A stretch of 64,000 nt of DNA from Burkholderiales bacterium (GCA_017880775.1 JADGRQ010000008.1:1-64000), one strand, 5' to 3'; numbered from the stretch's first letter, positions 34,761 through 44,354 are shown. Translations and numbers: made by a program. The notes: generated by a model not told the origin, from the sequence alone.

Positions 34761-35093
34761 ATGGCAATTGAAGTTGGCGGCAAGACGTACGAGACCGACG
34801 AGGAAGGCTATCTGGTCAACCTCGCGGACTGGACCGAGGAACTCGGGGGCGAGATCGCCAAGAGCGAGAACGTCGAAATGAGCCCGAACCACTGGGAGGT
34901 GGTGAACTTCCTGCGCGAGTACTACAACGAGTACCAGATCGCGCCGGCGGTGCGCGTGCTGACCAAAGCGATCGGCAAGAAGCTCGGGGCCGACAAGGGC
35001 AACAGCAAGTACCTGTACGAGCTGTTCCCGTACGGCCCGGCCAAACAGGCGTGCAAGATCGCCGGCTTGCCGAAGCCGACCGGCTGCGTCTGA
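34761..35093 (+). CDS. dsrC: Sulfur carrier and trisulfide-forming protein DsrC
   Basis: The canonical DsrC of the cluster, 110 residues. Both redox cysteines of the flexible C-terminal arm are present: C98 in KQACKIAGL and C109 in PTGCV, the penultimate residue. DsrC delivers sulfane sulfur to DsrAB and its oxidized form is handled by DsrMKJOP. GAAGGAGAAG precedes the start. It is one of four DsrC-family genes in the window and the only one with both cysteines. Confidence 0.97.
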   Translation: MAIEVGGKTYETDEEGYLVNLADWTEELGGEIAKSENVEMSPNHWEVVNFLREYYNEYQIAPAVRVLTKAIGKKLGADKGNSKYLYELFPYGPAKQACKIAGLPKPTGCV

Positions 35094-35098
35094 TTGTC

Positions 35099-35815
35099 GT
35101 GCTGCTGACCGCCTTTTTCGCCTGCCTGTTTTACGCCGCGACAGCGGTGCTGGTGGCGGGATTGGCGGTCAAGATGCTGGGATACGCCCGCACGCCGGCG
35201 CCGCTCAAGATCCCGACCACGCCGGCCCCGGCCACGCGCGGCGGGGTCGTGCTGAGGATCCTGCGCGAGGTCACGCTGTTCGCGAGCCTGTTTGGCGCCA
35301 ACAAGTGGATCTGGCTGTTCGGCTGGATATTCCACGTGGCGCTCGCGCTGGTGCTGCTGCGGCACCTGCGCTATTTCACGCAGCCGGTCTGGGGCGTGGT
35401 GGAGATCGCACAGCCCTTCGGCGTCTACGCCGGGTTCGCGATGCTCGCGGGGCTCGCCGGCCTGTGGGCGCGGCGTTTCCTGGTCGAGCGCATCCGCTAC
35501 ATCTCGACATACTCGGACCACCTGATGCTCGCGCTTCTCGCGGCCATCGCCGCCTCGGGCCTCGCGATGAAGTACCTGTCGCACACCGACATCGTGGCGC
35601 TGAAGGCCTTCATGCTCGGCCTGATGGCGTTCGACTGGCAGCCGCTGCCCGCGCACCCGGTGCTGCTCGTGCACCTCGCGCTGGTCGCGGCGCTGATGGC
35701 CGTCTTTCCGGCGTCGAAACTGCTGCATGCGCCGGGCGTGTTCTTCAGCCCGGGGCTCAACCAGGCCGACGACTCGCGCGAGCGGCGCCACGTCACGCGC
35801 TGGGCCCAGGGGTAA
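35099..35815 (+). CDS. dsrM: Membrane cytochrome b subunit DsrM
   Basis: DsrM is the NarI-like diheme cytochrome b of the DsrMKJOP complex and exchanges electrons with the quinone pool. The protein of about 238 residues has five hydrophobic helices with histidines suited to heme b binding (WIFHVALAL, LLRHLRYF, LLVHLAL). No ATG is available; GTG at 35099 fits the first helix, and an in-frame GTG at 35051 inside dsrC is an alternative. It overlaps neither neighbour if 35099 is used. Confidence 0.9.
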   Translation: MLLTAFFACLFYAATAVLVAGLAVKMLGYARTPAPLKIPTTPAPATRGGVVLRILREVTLFASLFGANKWIWLFGWIFHVALALVLLRHLRYFTQPVWGVVEIAQPFGVYAGFAMLAGLAGLWARRFLVERIRYISTYSDHLMLALLAAIAASGLAMKYLSHTDIVALKAFMLGLMAFDWQPLPAHPVLLVHLALVAALMAVFPASKLLHAPGVFFSPGLNQADDSRERRHVTRWAQG

Positions 35816-35821
35816 CGCGCC

Positions 35822-37318
35822 ATGGCCGCGCCGGACGTCCTCGCACCCGCGCTGAAGCAATACCCGGTCATCCCGATCCTGCAGCGGGGCGCGATGGCGG
35901 CGTCGAAGCCGTACGCCGCCTCGGACAAGATGAACGAGGCGCTCGGGTTCCCGGGCAAGCTGGTCGACGACTGGCAGGCCAAGGCGATCGGCAAGATGGG
36001 CGAGCTGCTCGGGAAGTACCGCTCGTTCAAGGTGTACCTCGACGCCTGCGTGCATTGCGGCGCATGCACCGACAAGTGCCACTATTTCCTCGGCACTGGC
36101 GATCCGAAGAACATGCCGGTGGCGCGCCAGGACCTGGTGCGCAAGGTCTATCGCCGCTACTTCACGCTTGCGGGCAAGGTGTTCCCGAAGCTGGTCGGCG
36201 CGGAGGACCTGACCGAGTCGGTACTCGACGACTGGTACAAGTACTTCAACCAGTGCTCCGAGTGCCGGCGCTGCTCGGTGTACTGCCCGTACGGCATCGA
36301 CACCGCCGAGATCACCATGGCCGCGAAGGAAATCATGGACTCCATCGGCATGGGGCAGAAGTACACCAACGAAATCATCGGCAAGGTGCACAAGCTCGGC
36401 AACAACCTGGGCCTGCCCGGCCCCGCGCTCAGGAACACGCTCGAGACGATGGAGGAGGAAGTCAAGGAGGACACCGGCTTGGATGTGCGTTTCCCGGTGG
36501 ACGAGCAGGGCGCCGAAGTGCTGGTGGTGGTGCCGTCGGCGGATTTCTTCGCCGAGCCACACGTCTACAGCCTGATCGGCTACGCCAAGGTGTTTCACGC
36601 GGCCGGCATCCGCTGGACGTTTTCCTCGCACGCTTCGGAAGCCGGAAACTTCGGGCTGTTCATCGGCAACTACGAGCAGATGCGCAAGATCGCCGTGCGC
36701 GTGCGCGAGGCCGCGCTCGAGCTCGGCGTGAAGCGGATCGTGGTCGGCGAATGCGGCCACGCCTGGCGCGTCGCCTACAGCTTCTGGAACACGCTGATCG
36801 GCCCGTTCGACTGGCTCGACGCGCGCTACCCGGTGCCGCAGCACATCTGCGAACTGACTTACGACCTGATCAGGCGCGGCGCGATTCAGTTCGACCGCGA
36901 GAAGAACGACCACCGCGTGGTCACGTTCCATGATTCGTGCAACGTCGCGCGCGGCTCGGGAATGGGTGGCATCCCGGGCGGCCAGTTCATCCTGCCGAGG
37001 GAAATCATCCGCGCCGCGTGCAACCATTTCCACGACATGGCGCCGGAGACGATCCGCCAGCACACCTTCTGCTGTGGCGGAGGCGGCGGCCTGCTGACCG
37101 ACGAGCTGCTCGACCTGCGCGTCAAAGGCGCGCTGCCGCGCATGGAGGCGCTCAAGCAGGTGGTGGACGCCTATGGCGTCAATTTCATGGCGGCGATCTG
37201 CGCGATCTGCAAGGCGCAGTTCTCCAAGGTCCTGCCGTATTACAAGTTCGACATGGAGATGATCGGCGGCGTGCACCAGCTGGTGGGCGACGCGATCCGG
37301 CTCGGGCGCAACGATTAG
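35822..37318 (+). CDS. dsrK: HdrD-like iron-sulfur subunit DsrK
   Basis: DsrK is the cytoplasmic catalytic subunit of DsrMKJOP that acts on DsrC disulfide or trisulfide. The 498-residue protein has two [4Fe-4S] motifs (CVHCGACTDKCH near 76-87 and CSECRRCSVYCPYG near 146-159) and the CCG domain with FCCGGGGG near 418-425 that binds the noncubane cluster. It starts six bases after dsrM. Confidence 0.96.
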   Translation: MAAPDVLAPALKQYPVIPILQRGAMAASKPYAASDKMNEALGFPGKLVDDWQAKAIGKMGELLGKYRSFKVYLDACVHCGACTDKCHYFLGTGDPKNMPVARQDLVRKVYRRYFTLAGKVFPKLVGAEDLTESVLDDWYKYFNQCSECRRCSVYCPYGIDTAEITMAAKEIMDSIGMGQKYTNEIIGKVHKLGNNLGLPGPALRNTLETMEEEVKEDTGLDVRFPVDEQGAEVLVVVPSADFFAEPHVYSLIGYAKVFHAAGIRWTFSSHASEAGNFGLFIGNYEQMRKIAVRVREAALELGVKRIVVGECGHAWRVAYSFWNTLIGPFDWLDARYPVPQHICELTYDLIRRGAIQFDREKNDHRVVTFHDSCNVARGSGMGGIPGGQFILPREIIRAACNHFHDMAPETIRQHTFCCGGGGGLLTDELLDLRVKGALPRMEALKQVVDAYGVNFMAAICAICKAQFSKVLPYYKFDMEMIGGVHQLVGDAIRLGRND

Positions 37319-37340
37319 GAAAAGCGAGGGACAAGAAGCA

Positions 37341-39305
37341 ATGTCTGCAACCATCGACAGCAAGCCCGCAACGGAGAAACTGACCTTCCGGCGCTACAAG
37401 GACGGCGACAACCAGTGGGACAGCCTGTCCGAGCAGATTTTCAACGCGAGCTACACGCACAAGTGCCCGACCTACCAGAAGAGCGCACCGCCGTGCCAGG
37501 CGAGCTGCCCTTCGGGCGAGGACATCCGCGGCTACCTGGCGATCGCGCGCGGCACCGAGAAACCGCCCGCCGGCGTGGCATGGCAGGAATACGCGTGGCG
37601 CCGGCTCACCGAGGCGAACCCGTTTCCTTCGGTGATGGGGCGGGTATGCCCGGCGCCCTGCGAGTCGGGCTGCAACCGCAATGAAGTCGAGGATTTCGTC
37701 GGCATCAACGCGGTCGAGCATTTCCTCGGCGATTATGCGATCGGCAAGGGCCTCGGCTTCACGAAGCCCGCGACTTCGACCGGGAAGAAGGTGGCCGTGA
37801 TCGGCGGCGGGCCGGCGGGGCTTTCATGCGCCTACCAGCTCGCGCTGAAGGGACACGAGGTGACGATATTCGACGAGCACCAGGAGCTGGGCGGGATGAT
37901 GCGCTACGGGATCCCGGGCTTTCGCACGCCGCGCGACACGCTCGACGCGGAGATCAAGCGCATCCTCGATCTCGGCGTGCAGACGCGTCTGAAAACCCGC
38001 ATCGGCAGCGACGTCGCCATGGATACGGTGCAAAAGGAGTTCGACGCGGTATTCATGGGCCTGGGTGCGCAGAGCGGCCGGGCGCTGCCGGTCCCGGGCG
38101 CGGACGCGCCCAACTGCGTGACCGCCACCGCGTTCCTGCGCGCGTTCAACGACGGGCGCCTGCAGCACGTGGGAAAACGCGTGGTGGTGGTGGGCGGGGG
38201 CGACACCTCGATCGACGTTGCTACGGTGGCGCGCCGCCTGGGGCACATCGAGAACCCGAAGGCCGCAGACCGCCCCGAGCTGGTTATCGTCAGCAAGACC
38301 GCGCAGGACGTGGCCGAGGTGTCGGCGCGGCAGGGCGCGGAGGTCACGCTCACCTCGGTATTTACGATCGCCGGCATGCAGGCCAACAAGCACGAGATCG
38401 ATCACGCGCTGGCGGAAGGCATCACGTTCCGCGACGGCTGGGCGCCGGTCGAGGTGCTGCGCGGTGCCGACGGCCGCGCCACGAGCCTGAAAATCGCGAA
38501 ATGCGAGGCGAAATTCATCGGCCCGAAGCTCGAGATCAAGGTCGATGAGAGCACGGCTCAGGTCATCGACGCGGACCTGATCGTTTCCGCGATCGGGCAG
38601 GCGGTGGATTTCACCGGATTGGACGGCTTCGACAACGGCAGGGGCATGATGCAGGCGGACAAGAACTACCAGGTGCCCGGCAAGCCGGGCGTGTACGCTG
38701 GCGGCGACGTGCTGCGGCCGCACCTGCTCACCACCGCGATCGGGCACGGCTGGATCGCGGCCGAAGGCATCGACCGGTTCCTGCGCGGCGAAGTGCCCGA
38801 GAAGCGGCCGAAGATCGACGTCCACGCTTTCGACCTGCTGCGCAAGATGGCGGAGAAGGGGCTGAAGGTCGAGGAGGCGCCCGCCGAGTACGTGCGCGGC
38901 ACCTCCAGCGCGGACTTCGCGGTGCACAACTACGACGACCGCTCGGCGCGCCACGTGATCCCGCACCAGGAGCTTTTCCTCGGGCATTTCCAGTACACCC
39001 CGCGCAGCGTGCGCAGCGTCACCACGCTGAGCGCGGAGCAGGCGCTGGGCAACTTCGAGGAGCGGCTCGAGGCGCTGGATGAGAAGCGCGCGGTGACCGA
39101 AGCGAAGCGGTGCATGAGCTGCGGCATGTGCTTCGAATGCGACAACTGCGTGGTGTACTGCCCGCAGACTGCGGTGTTCCGCGTGAAGAAGGACAAGTCC
39201 ACGACCGGCCGCTACGTGGACACCGATTACCAGAAGTGCATCGGCTGCCACATCTGCGCGGATGTCTGCCCGACCGGCTACATCCAGATGGGCATGGGCG
39301 AGTGA
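37341..39305 (+). CDS. dsrL: DsrL, NAD(P)H-linked iron-sulfur flavoprotein
   Basis: DsrL links DsrAB-catalysed sulfur oxidation to NAD(P). The 654-residue protein has N-terminal [4Fe-4S] cysteines (CPTY, PPCQASCPSG, near 42-56), an FAD motif VIGGGPAGLS at about 154-163, an NAD(P) motif VVVGGGDTSIDVA near 280-292, and a C-terminal ferredoxin domain with two clusters (CMSCGMCFECDNCVVYCP, CIGCHICADVCP). The C-terminal ferredoxin is the mark of DsrL among GltD-like proteins. It lies between dsrK and dsrJ. Confidence 0.96.
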   Translation: MSATIDSKPATEKLTFRRYKDGDNQWDSLSEQIFNASYTHKCPTYQKSAPPCQASCPSGEDIRGYLAIARGTEKPPAGVAWQEYAWRRLTEANPFPSVMGRVCPAPCESGCNRNEVEDFVGINAVEHFLGDYAIGKGLGFTKPATSTGKKVAVIGGGPAGLSCAYQLALKGHEVTIFDEHQELGGMMRYGIPGFRTPRDTLDAEIKRILDLGVQTRLKTRIGSDVAMDTVQKEFDAVFMGLGAQSGRALPVPGADAPNCVTATAFLRAFNDGRLQHVGKRVVVVGGGDTSIDVATVARRLGHIENPKAADRPELVIVSKTAQDVAEVSARQGAEVTLTSVFTIAGMQANKHEIDHALAEGITFRDGWAPVEVLRGADGRATSLKIAKCEAKFIGPKLEIKVDESTAQVIDADLIVSAIGQAVDFTGLDGFDNGRGMMQADKNYQVPGKPGVYAGGDVLRPHLLTTAIGHGWIAAEGIDRFLRGEVPEKRPKIDVHAFDLLRKMAEKGLKVEEAPAEYVRGTSSADFAVHNYDDRSARHVIPHQELFLGHFQYTPRSVRSVTTLSAEQALGNFEERLEALDEKRAVTEAKRCMSCGMCFECDNCVVYCPQTAVFRVKKDKSTTGRYVDTDYQKCIGCHICADVCPTGYIQMGMGE

Positions 39306-39676
39306 TTCGGCGTTTCACGGGGATCGTGCTGCTGACGCTCGCCGCGGGCCTTGCGTTCGCGGCCGATCGCGTCGCGAAACCCGTGATCGCGATCGACAAG
39401 CCGGGCCGGTGCGTCGAGGACACCGCCCTCATGCGGCGCGACCACATGAAACTCCTGATGCACCAGCGCGACCGCACCATGCGCGAGGGGGTGCGCACGA
39501 AGCCGCACAGCCTCGCCGGCTGCGTCGATTGCCACGCGAGCACGAAGACCGGAAGCGTGCTCGGCCCCCAGGGTTTCTGCCAGAGCTGCCACGACTACGC
39601 GAGCGTGCGGCTCGACTGCTTCGAGTGCCACGCCGCGAAGCGCGGCATGGCGGCCGCGCTGGGAGCGAAGCGGTGA
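39302..39676 (+). CDS. dsrJ: Triheme periplasmic cytochrome c DsrJ
   Basis: DsrJ is the periplasmic cytochrome of DsrMKJOP. The 124-residue protein has an N-terminal membrane/signal helix and three CxxCH sites: CVDCH (74-78), CQSCH (93-97) and CFECH (106-110). C37 (GRCVEDT) corresponds to the conserved cysteine proposed as an unusual heme ligand. The GTG start at 39302 overlaps the dsrL stop as GTGA. Confidence 0.95.
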   Translation: MIRRFTGIVLLTLAAGLAFAADRVAKPVIAIDKPGRCVEDTALMRRDHMKLLMHQRDRTMREGVRTKPHSLAGCVDCHASTKTGSVLGPQGFCQSCHDYASVRLDCFECHAAKRGMAAALGAKR

Positions 39677-40404
39677 GCGACGCCGGGCGCCGCGGCTTTC
39701 TCGGCACCGCGGCCGCGGCGCTCGCCGGCGTGGCGCTCGCGCCGGGCATCCGCCTGATCGACCTCGCGGGGGCGCGCGCGCCCGACGAGCCGGCGAGCGG
39801 CAAGGTGCGCTGGGGCATGCTGATCGACAGCAGCAAATGCGCCACCGGGTGCACCGATTGCGTGAGCGCCTGCGCGACGGAGAACGGCCTGCAGGACACC
39901 GGCCGGCCGAAGACCGACGCGCAGTGGATCCGCAAGATCGACCTCAAGGACCTGAGAAGCGGCCGGCAGCACTCGGCGCCGGTGATGTGCCAGCACTGCG
40001 CCAATCCGCCGTGCGTGGACGTGTGCCCGACCGGGGCCTCCTTCAAGCGCGCCGACGGCATCGTGCTCGTGGACCGGCATACCTGCATCGGCTGCCGCTA
40101 CTGCGTGATGGCCTGCCCGTACAAGGCGCGCTCGTTCGTGCACGAAAATCTTTCTGCGCAGAAGCCCGAGGTGCCTCGCGGCAAGGGCTGCGTGGAAGGC
40201 TGCACGCTGTGCGTGCACCGCGTGGACAAGGGCGGCACGCCGGCGTGCGTGGAGGCCTGCACTTCGGCGGGCCACGGCGCCATGGTGTTCGGCGACCTGA
40301 ATGACCCGGCCAGCCCGATCGCGAAGCGGCTGAAAGAGCTTCCCAACCGCCAGCTGCGCGCGGACCTGCGGCTCGATCCCGGCGTCCGGTATTCGGGAGT
40401 ATAG
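39673..40404 (+). CDS. dsrO: Periplasmic iron-sulfur protein DsrO
   Basis: DsrO transfers electrons between DsrJ and DsrP. The 243-residue protein has a twin-arginine signal (RRGFLGTAAAALAG) and a ferredoxin fold with four [4Fe-4S] sets (CATGCTDCVSAC, CQHCANPPCVDVCP, CIGCRYCVMACP, CVEGCTLC with a distal CVEAC). The GTG start overlaps the dsrJ stop. dsrP begins 2 bases later. Confidence 0.95.
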   Translation: MSDAGRRGFLGTAAAALAGVALAPGIRLIDLAGARAPDEPASGKVRWGMLIDSSKCATGCTDCVSACATENGLQDTGRPKTDAQWIRKIDLKDLRSGRQHSAPVMCQHCANPPCVDVCPTGASFKRADGIVLVDRHTCIGCRYCVMACPYKARSFVHENLSAQKPEVPRGKGCVEGCTLCVHRVDKGGTPACVEACTSAGHGAMVFGDLNDPASPIAKRLKELPNRQLRADLRLDPGVRYSGV

Positions 40405-40406
40405 GA

Positions 40407-41630
40407 ATGGCTGCCGTCGTTCATCGTGAACTCGCGGCGGAGGCGTGGCGTTTCTACGGGCCCGTGCTCGCGATCGGCGCATTGGTCGCCGCGGGGTTCG
40501 CCGCGTTCGTGTACATGGAGACCAACGGCCACTTCGTCACCGGCATGGACAACCAGATCGTCTGGGGCCTGCCGCACGTGTTCGCGGTGTTCCTGATCGT
40601 CGCCGCCTCGGGCGCGCTCAACGTCGCCTCGGTGGCCTCGGTGTTCGGGCGCACGCAATACAAGCCGCTCGCGCCGCTCTCGGCGCTGGTTTCGCTCGCG
40701 CTGCTGGCCGGCGGGCTCGCGATCCTCGCGGCCGATCTGGGCCGGCCCGACCGGCTGGTGGTGGCGATGACGCACTTTAACCTGACGTCGATCTTCGCGC
40801 TGAACATGTTCCTGTACAGCGGCTTCTTCGCGATCGTCGGCGTGTACCTGTGGTTCATGATGGAACGGCGCATGCACCGCTACACGGGTACCGCGGGCAT
40901 CGCTGCCTTCGTATGGCGCATCATTCTCACCACCGGTACCGGCTCGATCTTCGGCTTCCTGGTCGGGCGCGAAGCCTACGACTCGGCGCTCCTCGGGCCG
41001 ACGTTCGTCGTGTACTCGCTCGCCTACGGGACGGCGGCGTTCCTGGTCGTGTTGGATCTCGCCTCGCGCTGGGACGCTCGCGCGTTCGATCCCGAAACCA
41101 TTGCGAAGCTCGGCCGGCTGCTCGCGGTGCTGGTTGCGGCCGCGCTCTACATGACCGCGGTGTTCCACCTGACCAAGCTCTACATGGCGCGCTCCCGCGA
41201 CGTGGAGGCGTTCCTGCTCGTGCAGGGCGGGATCTACCCGCTGCTTTTCTGGCTCGGCCAGATCGCGATCGGCGGCGTGCTGCCGCTCGTGCTGCTGTAT
41301 TCGCCGCGCACCGGAACGACTCGGGGCGGAGTGCTCGCGGCCGCCGTGCTGGTCGTGCTGGGCGGGCTCGCGCAGATGTACGTCACCATCATCGGCGCGC
41401 AGGCATGGCCGCAGCCGATCTTCCCCGGCTGGCAGGAATCGAGCAGCTTCTTCGACGGCGAGATCCATTCGTACGCGCCCAGCCTGCCCGAGGTCTTCCT
41501 CGCACTCGGCGGCGTTGCGCTCGCGGCCGCGCTGATCGCCGTCGCGCTGAAGGCGCTGCGCTTCCTTCCCGAGTCATGCACCGATTCCTCGTCTCAGCAG
41601 CACACAAGTCCTCAGGCAAGACCACGCTGA
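40407..41630 (+). CDS. dsrP: NrfD/PsrC-type integral membrane protein DsrP
   Basis: DsrP is the second quinone-interacting subunit of DsrMKJOP. The 407-residue protein has about ten membrane helices, as in NrfD/PsrC proteins. The C-terminal 18 or so residues are hydrophilic and overlap the dsrN start by 55 bases, a longer overlap than at the other junctions. Confidence 0.94.
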   Translation: MAAVVHRELAAEAWRFYGPVLAIGALVAAGFAAFVYMETNGHFVTGMDNQIVWGLPHVFAVFLIVAASGALNVASVASVFGRTQYKPLAPLSALVSLALLAGGLAILAADLGRPDRLVVAMTHFNLTSIFALNMFLYSGFFAIVGVYLWFMMERRMHRYTGTAGIAAFVWRIILTTGTGSIFGFLVGREAYDSALLGPTFVVYSLAYGTAAFLVVLDLASRWDARAFDPETIAKLGRLLAVLVAAALYMTAVFHLTKLYMARSRDVEAFLLVQGGIYPLLFWLGQIAIGGVLPLVLLYSPRTGTTRGGVLAAAVLVVLGGLAQMYVTIIGAQAWPQPIFPGWQESSSFFDGEIHSYAPSLPEVFLALGGVALAAALIAVALKALRFLPESCTDSSSQQHTSPQARPR

Positions 41631-42940
41631 GCGTCGGCCTCGCGGCCGCGCTCAGGCGCCGCGGGCTGGCGGTGCAGGCGTTCAAGAAGGGGCCCGATTA
41701 CATCGATCCGCTCTGGCTTGCGCTCGCGAGCGGCCGGCCCTGTCGCAATCTGGACTTCTACATCACTTCGCGCGAGGAGCTCGCGGCGAGCTTCGCGCTT
41801 CACGCCGCTGCCGCCGACGTCTGCATCGTGGAAGGCAACAAGGGCCTGTACGACGGGCTCGACCTGGACGGCTCGAATTCGAACGCCGCGCTCGCCGGCC
41901 TGCTCGAGCTGCCGGTGGTGCTGGTGATCGACGCGCGCGGCATGACGCGCGGCATCGCGCCGCTGATTCTCGGCTACCAGGCATTCGATCCAGCGATGCG
42001 CTTCTCCGGCGTGATCCTCAACCGCCTCGGTGGGTCGCGGCACGAGTCGAAGCTGCGCGCGGTGATCGAGCACTATACCGGCGTGCCGGTGCTCGGGGCC
42101 CTGCACGAGGACCCCGCGATCGGGATCTTCGAGCGCCACCTCGGGCTGGTCCCGGCCTACGAGACCGCCGCCGCGGCCGCGCGCATCGAGGCGATCGTCG
42201 CGGCTGTGGAGCGGCAGGTGGATGTGGGGATGCTGCTCGCGCGCACGGCGGCCGAAAAACCGCTGCCCGCGGTTCCCGCGAATCGGCCGGCGCGCCCCGC
42301 GCCCGACATCCGGCTCGGCGTCGCGCGCGACCGCGCGTTCGGGTTCTACTACGCCGACGACCTGGAGGCGCTCGAGGACGCGGGCGCCGTGATCGTTCCG
42401 TTCGACACGCTGCGCGACGCGCGGCTGCCGCAGGCCGACGCGTTGTTCATCGGCGGCGGCTTCCCCGAGTGCTTCGCGGCCGGGCTCGAGGCCAATGCGC
42501 CGCTGCGCGCCGAGATCCGGCAGAGGATCGAGCGCGGCATGCCGGTTTACGCCGAGTGCGGCGGGCTGATGTACCTGGCGCGCTCGATCACGTGGCGCGG
42601 CGAGCGGCGCGAAATGGTGGGCGCGATCGCCGCCGACGTGGTGATGCGCGACCGGCCGACCGGCCGCGGCTACGTGCGCCTGGAGGAGACCGCCGCGCAC
42701 CCGTGGGCGAGGAAGCAGGCGGCGGAAGTGCGCGCGCACGAGTTCCACTACTCGAACCTCGAGAACGCGGACCCGGGGCTCGCGTATGCCTACCGCATGA
42801 AGCGCGGCCACGGCATCGACGGCGAGCGCGACGGCATCGTCGTGAAGAACCTGCTCGCCTCCTACACCCACCTGCGCGGCGCGGGCGGCTGCGACTGGCC
42901 GGCGCGCTTCGTGCAATTCGCGCGGAGCGTCGCGGCGTGA
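41576..42940 (+). CDS. dsrN: Cobyrinate a,c-diamide synthase-like amidase DsrN
   Basis: DsrN is a CobB/CbiA-type glutamine amidotransferase, thought to amidate siroheme for DsrAB. The 454-residue protein has the P-loop-like N-terminus AAHKSSGKTTLS, the KKGPDYIDP motif and a C-terminal class I amidotransferase domain with the nucleophile in YAECGGLMYL at about 326. The start at 41576 matches the family and lies inside dsrP. Confidence 0.92.
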   Translation: MHRFLVSAAHKSSGKTTLSVGLAAALRRRGLAVQAFKKGPDYIDPLWLALASGRPCRNLDFYITSREELAASFALHAAAADVCIVEGNKGLYDGLDLDGSNSNAALAGLLELPVVLVIDARGMTRGIAPLILGYQAFDPAMRFSGVILNRLGGSRHESKLRAVIEHYTGVPVLGALHEDPAIGIFERHLGLVPAYETAAAAARIEAIVAAVERQVDVGMLLARTAAEKPLPAVPANRPARPAPDIRLGVARDRAFGFYYADDLEALEDAGAVIVPFDTLRDARLPQADALFIGGGFPECFAAGLEANAPLRAEIRQRIERGMPVYAECGGLMYLARSITWRGERREMVGAIAADVVMRDRPTGRGYVRLEETAAHPWARKQAAEVRAHEFHYSNLENADPGLAYAYRMKRGHGIDGERDGIVVKNLLASYTHLRGAGGCDWPARFVQFARSVAA

Positions 42941-43680
42941 ATGCGGCGCGGGTCTGGCTGGTCGGCGCGGGGCCGGGCGATCCGGGGCTGCTCACGCTCA
43001 AGGCGGCGCGAGTGCTCGCGCGCGCCGAAGTCGTCGTGCACGACCATCTGGTCGCTCCGGAGATCCTCGCGATGGTGCCGCGCCGCGCCGAGCTGATCTA
43101 CGCCGGCAAGCAGCGCGGGCGGCATACGCTGACGCAGGACAAAATTAATGCGCTGCTGGTGCGGCTCGCACGCCGTGGAAAACGCGTGGTGCGGTTGAAG
43201 GGAGGCGATCCGTTCATCTTCGGCCGCGGCGGCGAGGAAGCGCAGGCACTCGCGCGCGCCGGGATCCGCTTCGAGGTGGTTCCGGGCGTCACCGCCGCCG
43301 CAGGGGTGGCCGCGTACGCGGGGATTCCACTTACCCACAGGGATCTCGCGCAGGCCTGTGTGCTAGTGACCGGATCGCGGCGCCGCGGTGCCGCGGAACT
43401 CGACTGGAAAGCCCTGGCCCGGCCGGACCAGACCATCGTGGTCTACATGGGACTTCCGGGCCTGGAGCGGATCTCGCGCGAGTTGATCGCGCACGGCCTG
43501 TCGCCGCGCACGCCCGCGGCGATCATCCAGCAGGGAACGACCGCGACACAGCGCGTCGTCGCCGGCACGCTCGCCGCGCTGCCGCGGCTTGCGGTCGAGG
43601 CGCAACTCAGAGCGCCGACGTTGATCGTGATCGGGAGGGTGGTGCGGTTGCGCAACGCCTTGGACTGGTTTGTGCCTTAG
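42937..43680 (+). CDS. cobA: Uroporphyrinogen-III C-methyltransferase
   Basis: A SUMT enzyme making precorrin-2, the precursor of siroheme. The 247-residue protein has VGAGPGDPGLLT at the N-terminus, VVHDHLV and the RLKGGDPFIFGRGGEE motif; it lacks the CysG oxidase/ferrochelatase domains. The GTG start overlaps the dsrN stop. As the last gene of the dsr operon it supports siroheme supply for DsrAB. Its stop overlaps the convergent response-regulator stop by 4 bases. Confidence 0.94.
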   Translation: MNAARVWLVGAGPGDPGLLTLKAARVLARAEVVVHDHLVAPEILAMVPRRAELIYAGKQRGRHTLTQDKINALLVRLARRGKRVVRLKGGDPFIFGRGGEEAQALARAGIRFEVVPGVTAAAGVAAYAGIPLTHRDLAQACVLVTGSRRRGAAELDWKALARPDQTIVVYMGLPGLERISRELIAHGLSPRTPAAIIQQGTTATQRVVAGTLAALPRLAVEAQLRAPTLIVIGRVVRLRNALDWFVP

Positions 43681-44354
43681 GGGACCGCCTGGTCCCCGCG
43701 CAGCGCCGCAACGCCGTGCTCCACCGCGAACACCGCGGCCTCGACGCGCGAGGAGAGCTTGAGCTTCGAGAGGATCTTGCGCACGTGCAGCTTCACCGTC
43801 TCGTGGCTGATGTCGAGCGCGCGCGCGATCGTCTTGTTGGTCTGCCCGAGCGCGACGTGGCGCAGGATCTCGCGCTCGCGCGCGGTGAGTTGCGCGAACA
43901 GGTCTGCGCGCGTGGCGGCCGCGCGCTTCGGGTGCAGCAAATCGACCAGTTTCAGCGTCATCGCGGGCGCGACCACGGTCTCCCCCTTCAACGCGCGCCG
44001 CACCGCGTCCACGACCTGCTCCGGTTCCATGTCCTTCAACAGGTAGCCGCTCGCGCCGCTCGCCAGCGCGTTCGCCATGTCGTCCGCCGAATCGCTCACG
44101 GTGAGGACGATCGATTTCCCGCCCCATCCCGCGTCGCGCAGGCGCCGCAGCAGCGCGAGGCCGCCGTGTGGCGCCATGTTGAGGTCCACGATCGCGACGT
44201 CGGGTGCGTTTTCGCGCACCAGGCGCAGCGCCTCCTCGCAGTCGCCGGTCGCTGCTACCACCCGGATCGCGTCGCGCCCCTCGAGCAGTTCCGCCAGGCC
44301 CCGGCGGAACAGCGGGTGGTCGTCGACCAGCATGACCTTGACGAAATCGCTCAT
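43677..44354 (-). CDS. NarL-family response regulator
   Basis: A 225-residue two-component regulator. The receiver has DDH (11-13), phospho-acceptor D57 (AIVDLNM) and K107; the C-terminal LuxR/NarL HTH is at about 155-215 (LTAREREILRHVALG, SHETVKLHV). It is made with the histidine kinase next door (ATGA overlap). Its position after the dsr operon makes it a candidate regulator of sulfur or respiratory genes, but no target site is proven. Confidence 0.92.
   Translation of the reverse strand: MSDFVKVMLVDDHPLFRRGLAELLEGRDAIRVVAATGDCEEALRLVRENAPDVAIVDLNMAPHGGLALLRRLRDAGWGGKSIVLTVSDSADDMANALASGASGYLLKDMEPEQVVDAVRRALKGETVVAPAMTLKLVDLLHPKRAAATRADLFAQLTAREREILRHVALGQTNKTIARALDISHETVKLHVRKILSKLKLSSRVEAAVFAVEHGVAALRGDQAVP

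Noticed and set aside
34922-37363. Minus-strand frame of over 800 codons opposite dsrC, dsrM and dsrK
   Set aside because: Same cause: strong codon bias of the real genes leaves the opposite strand free of stops. No domain is present.
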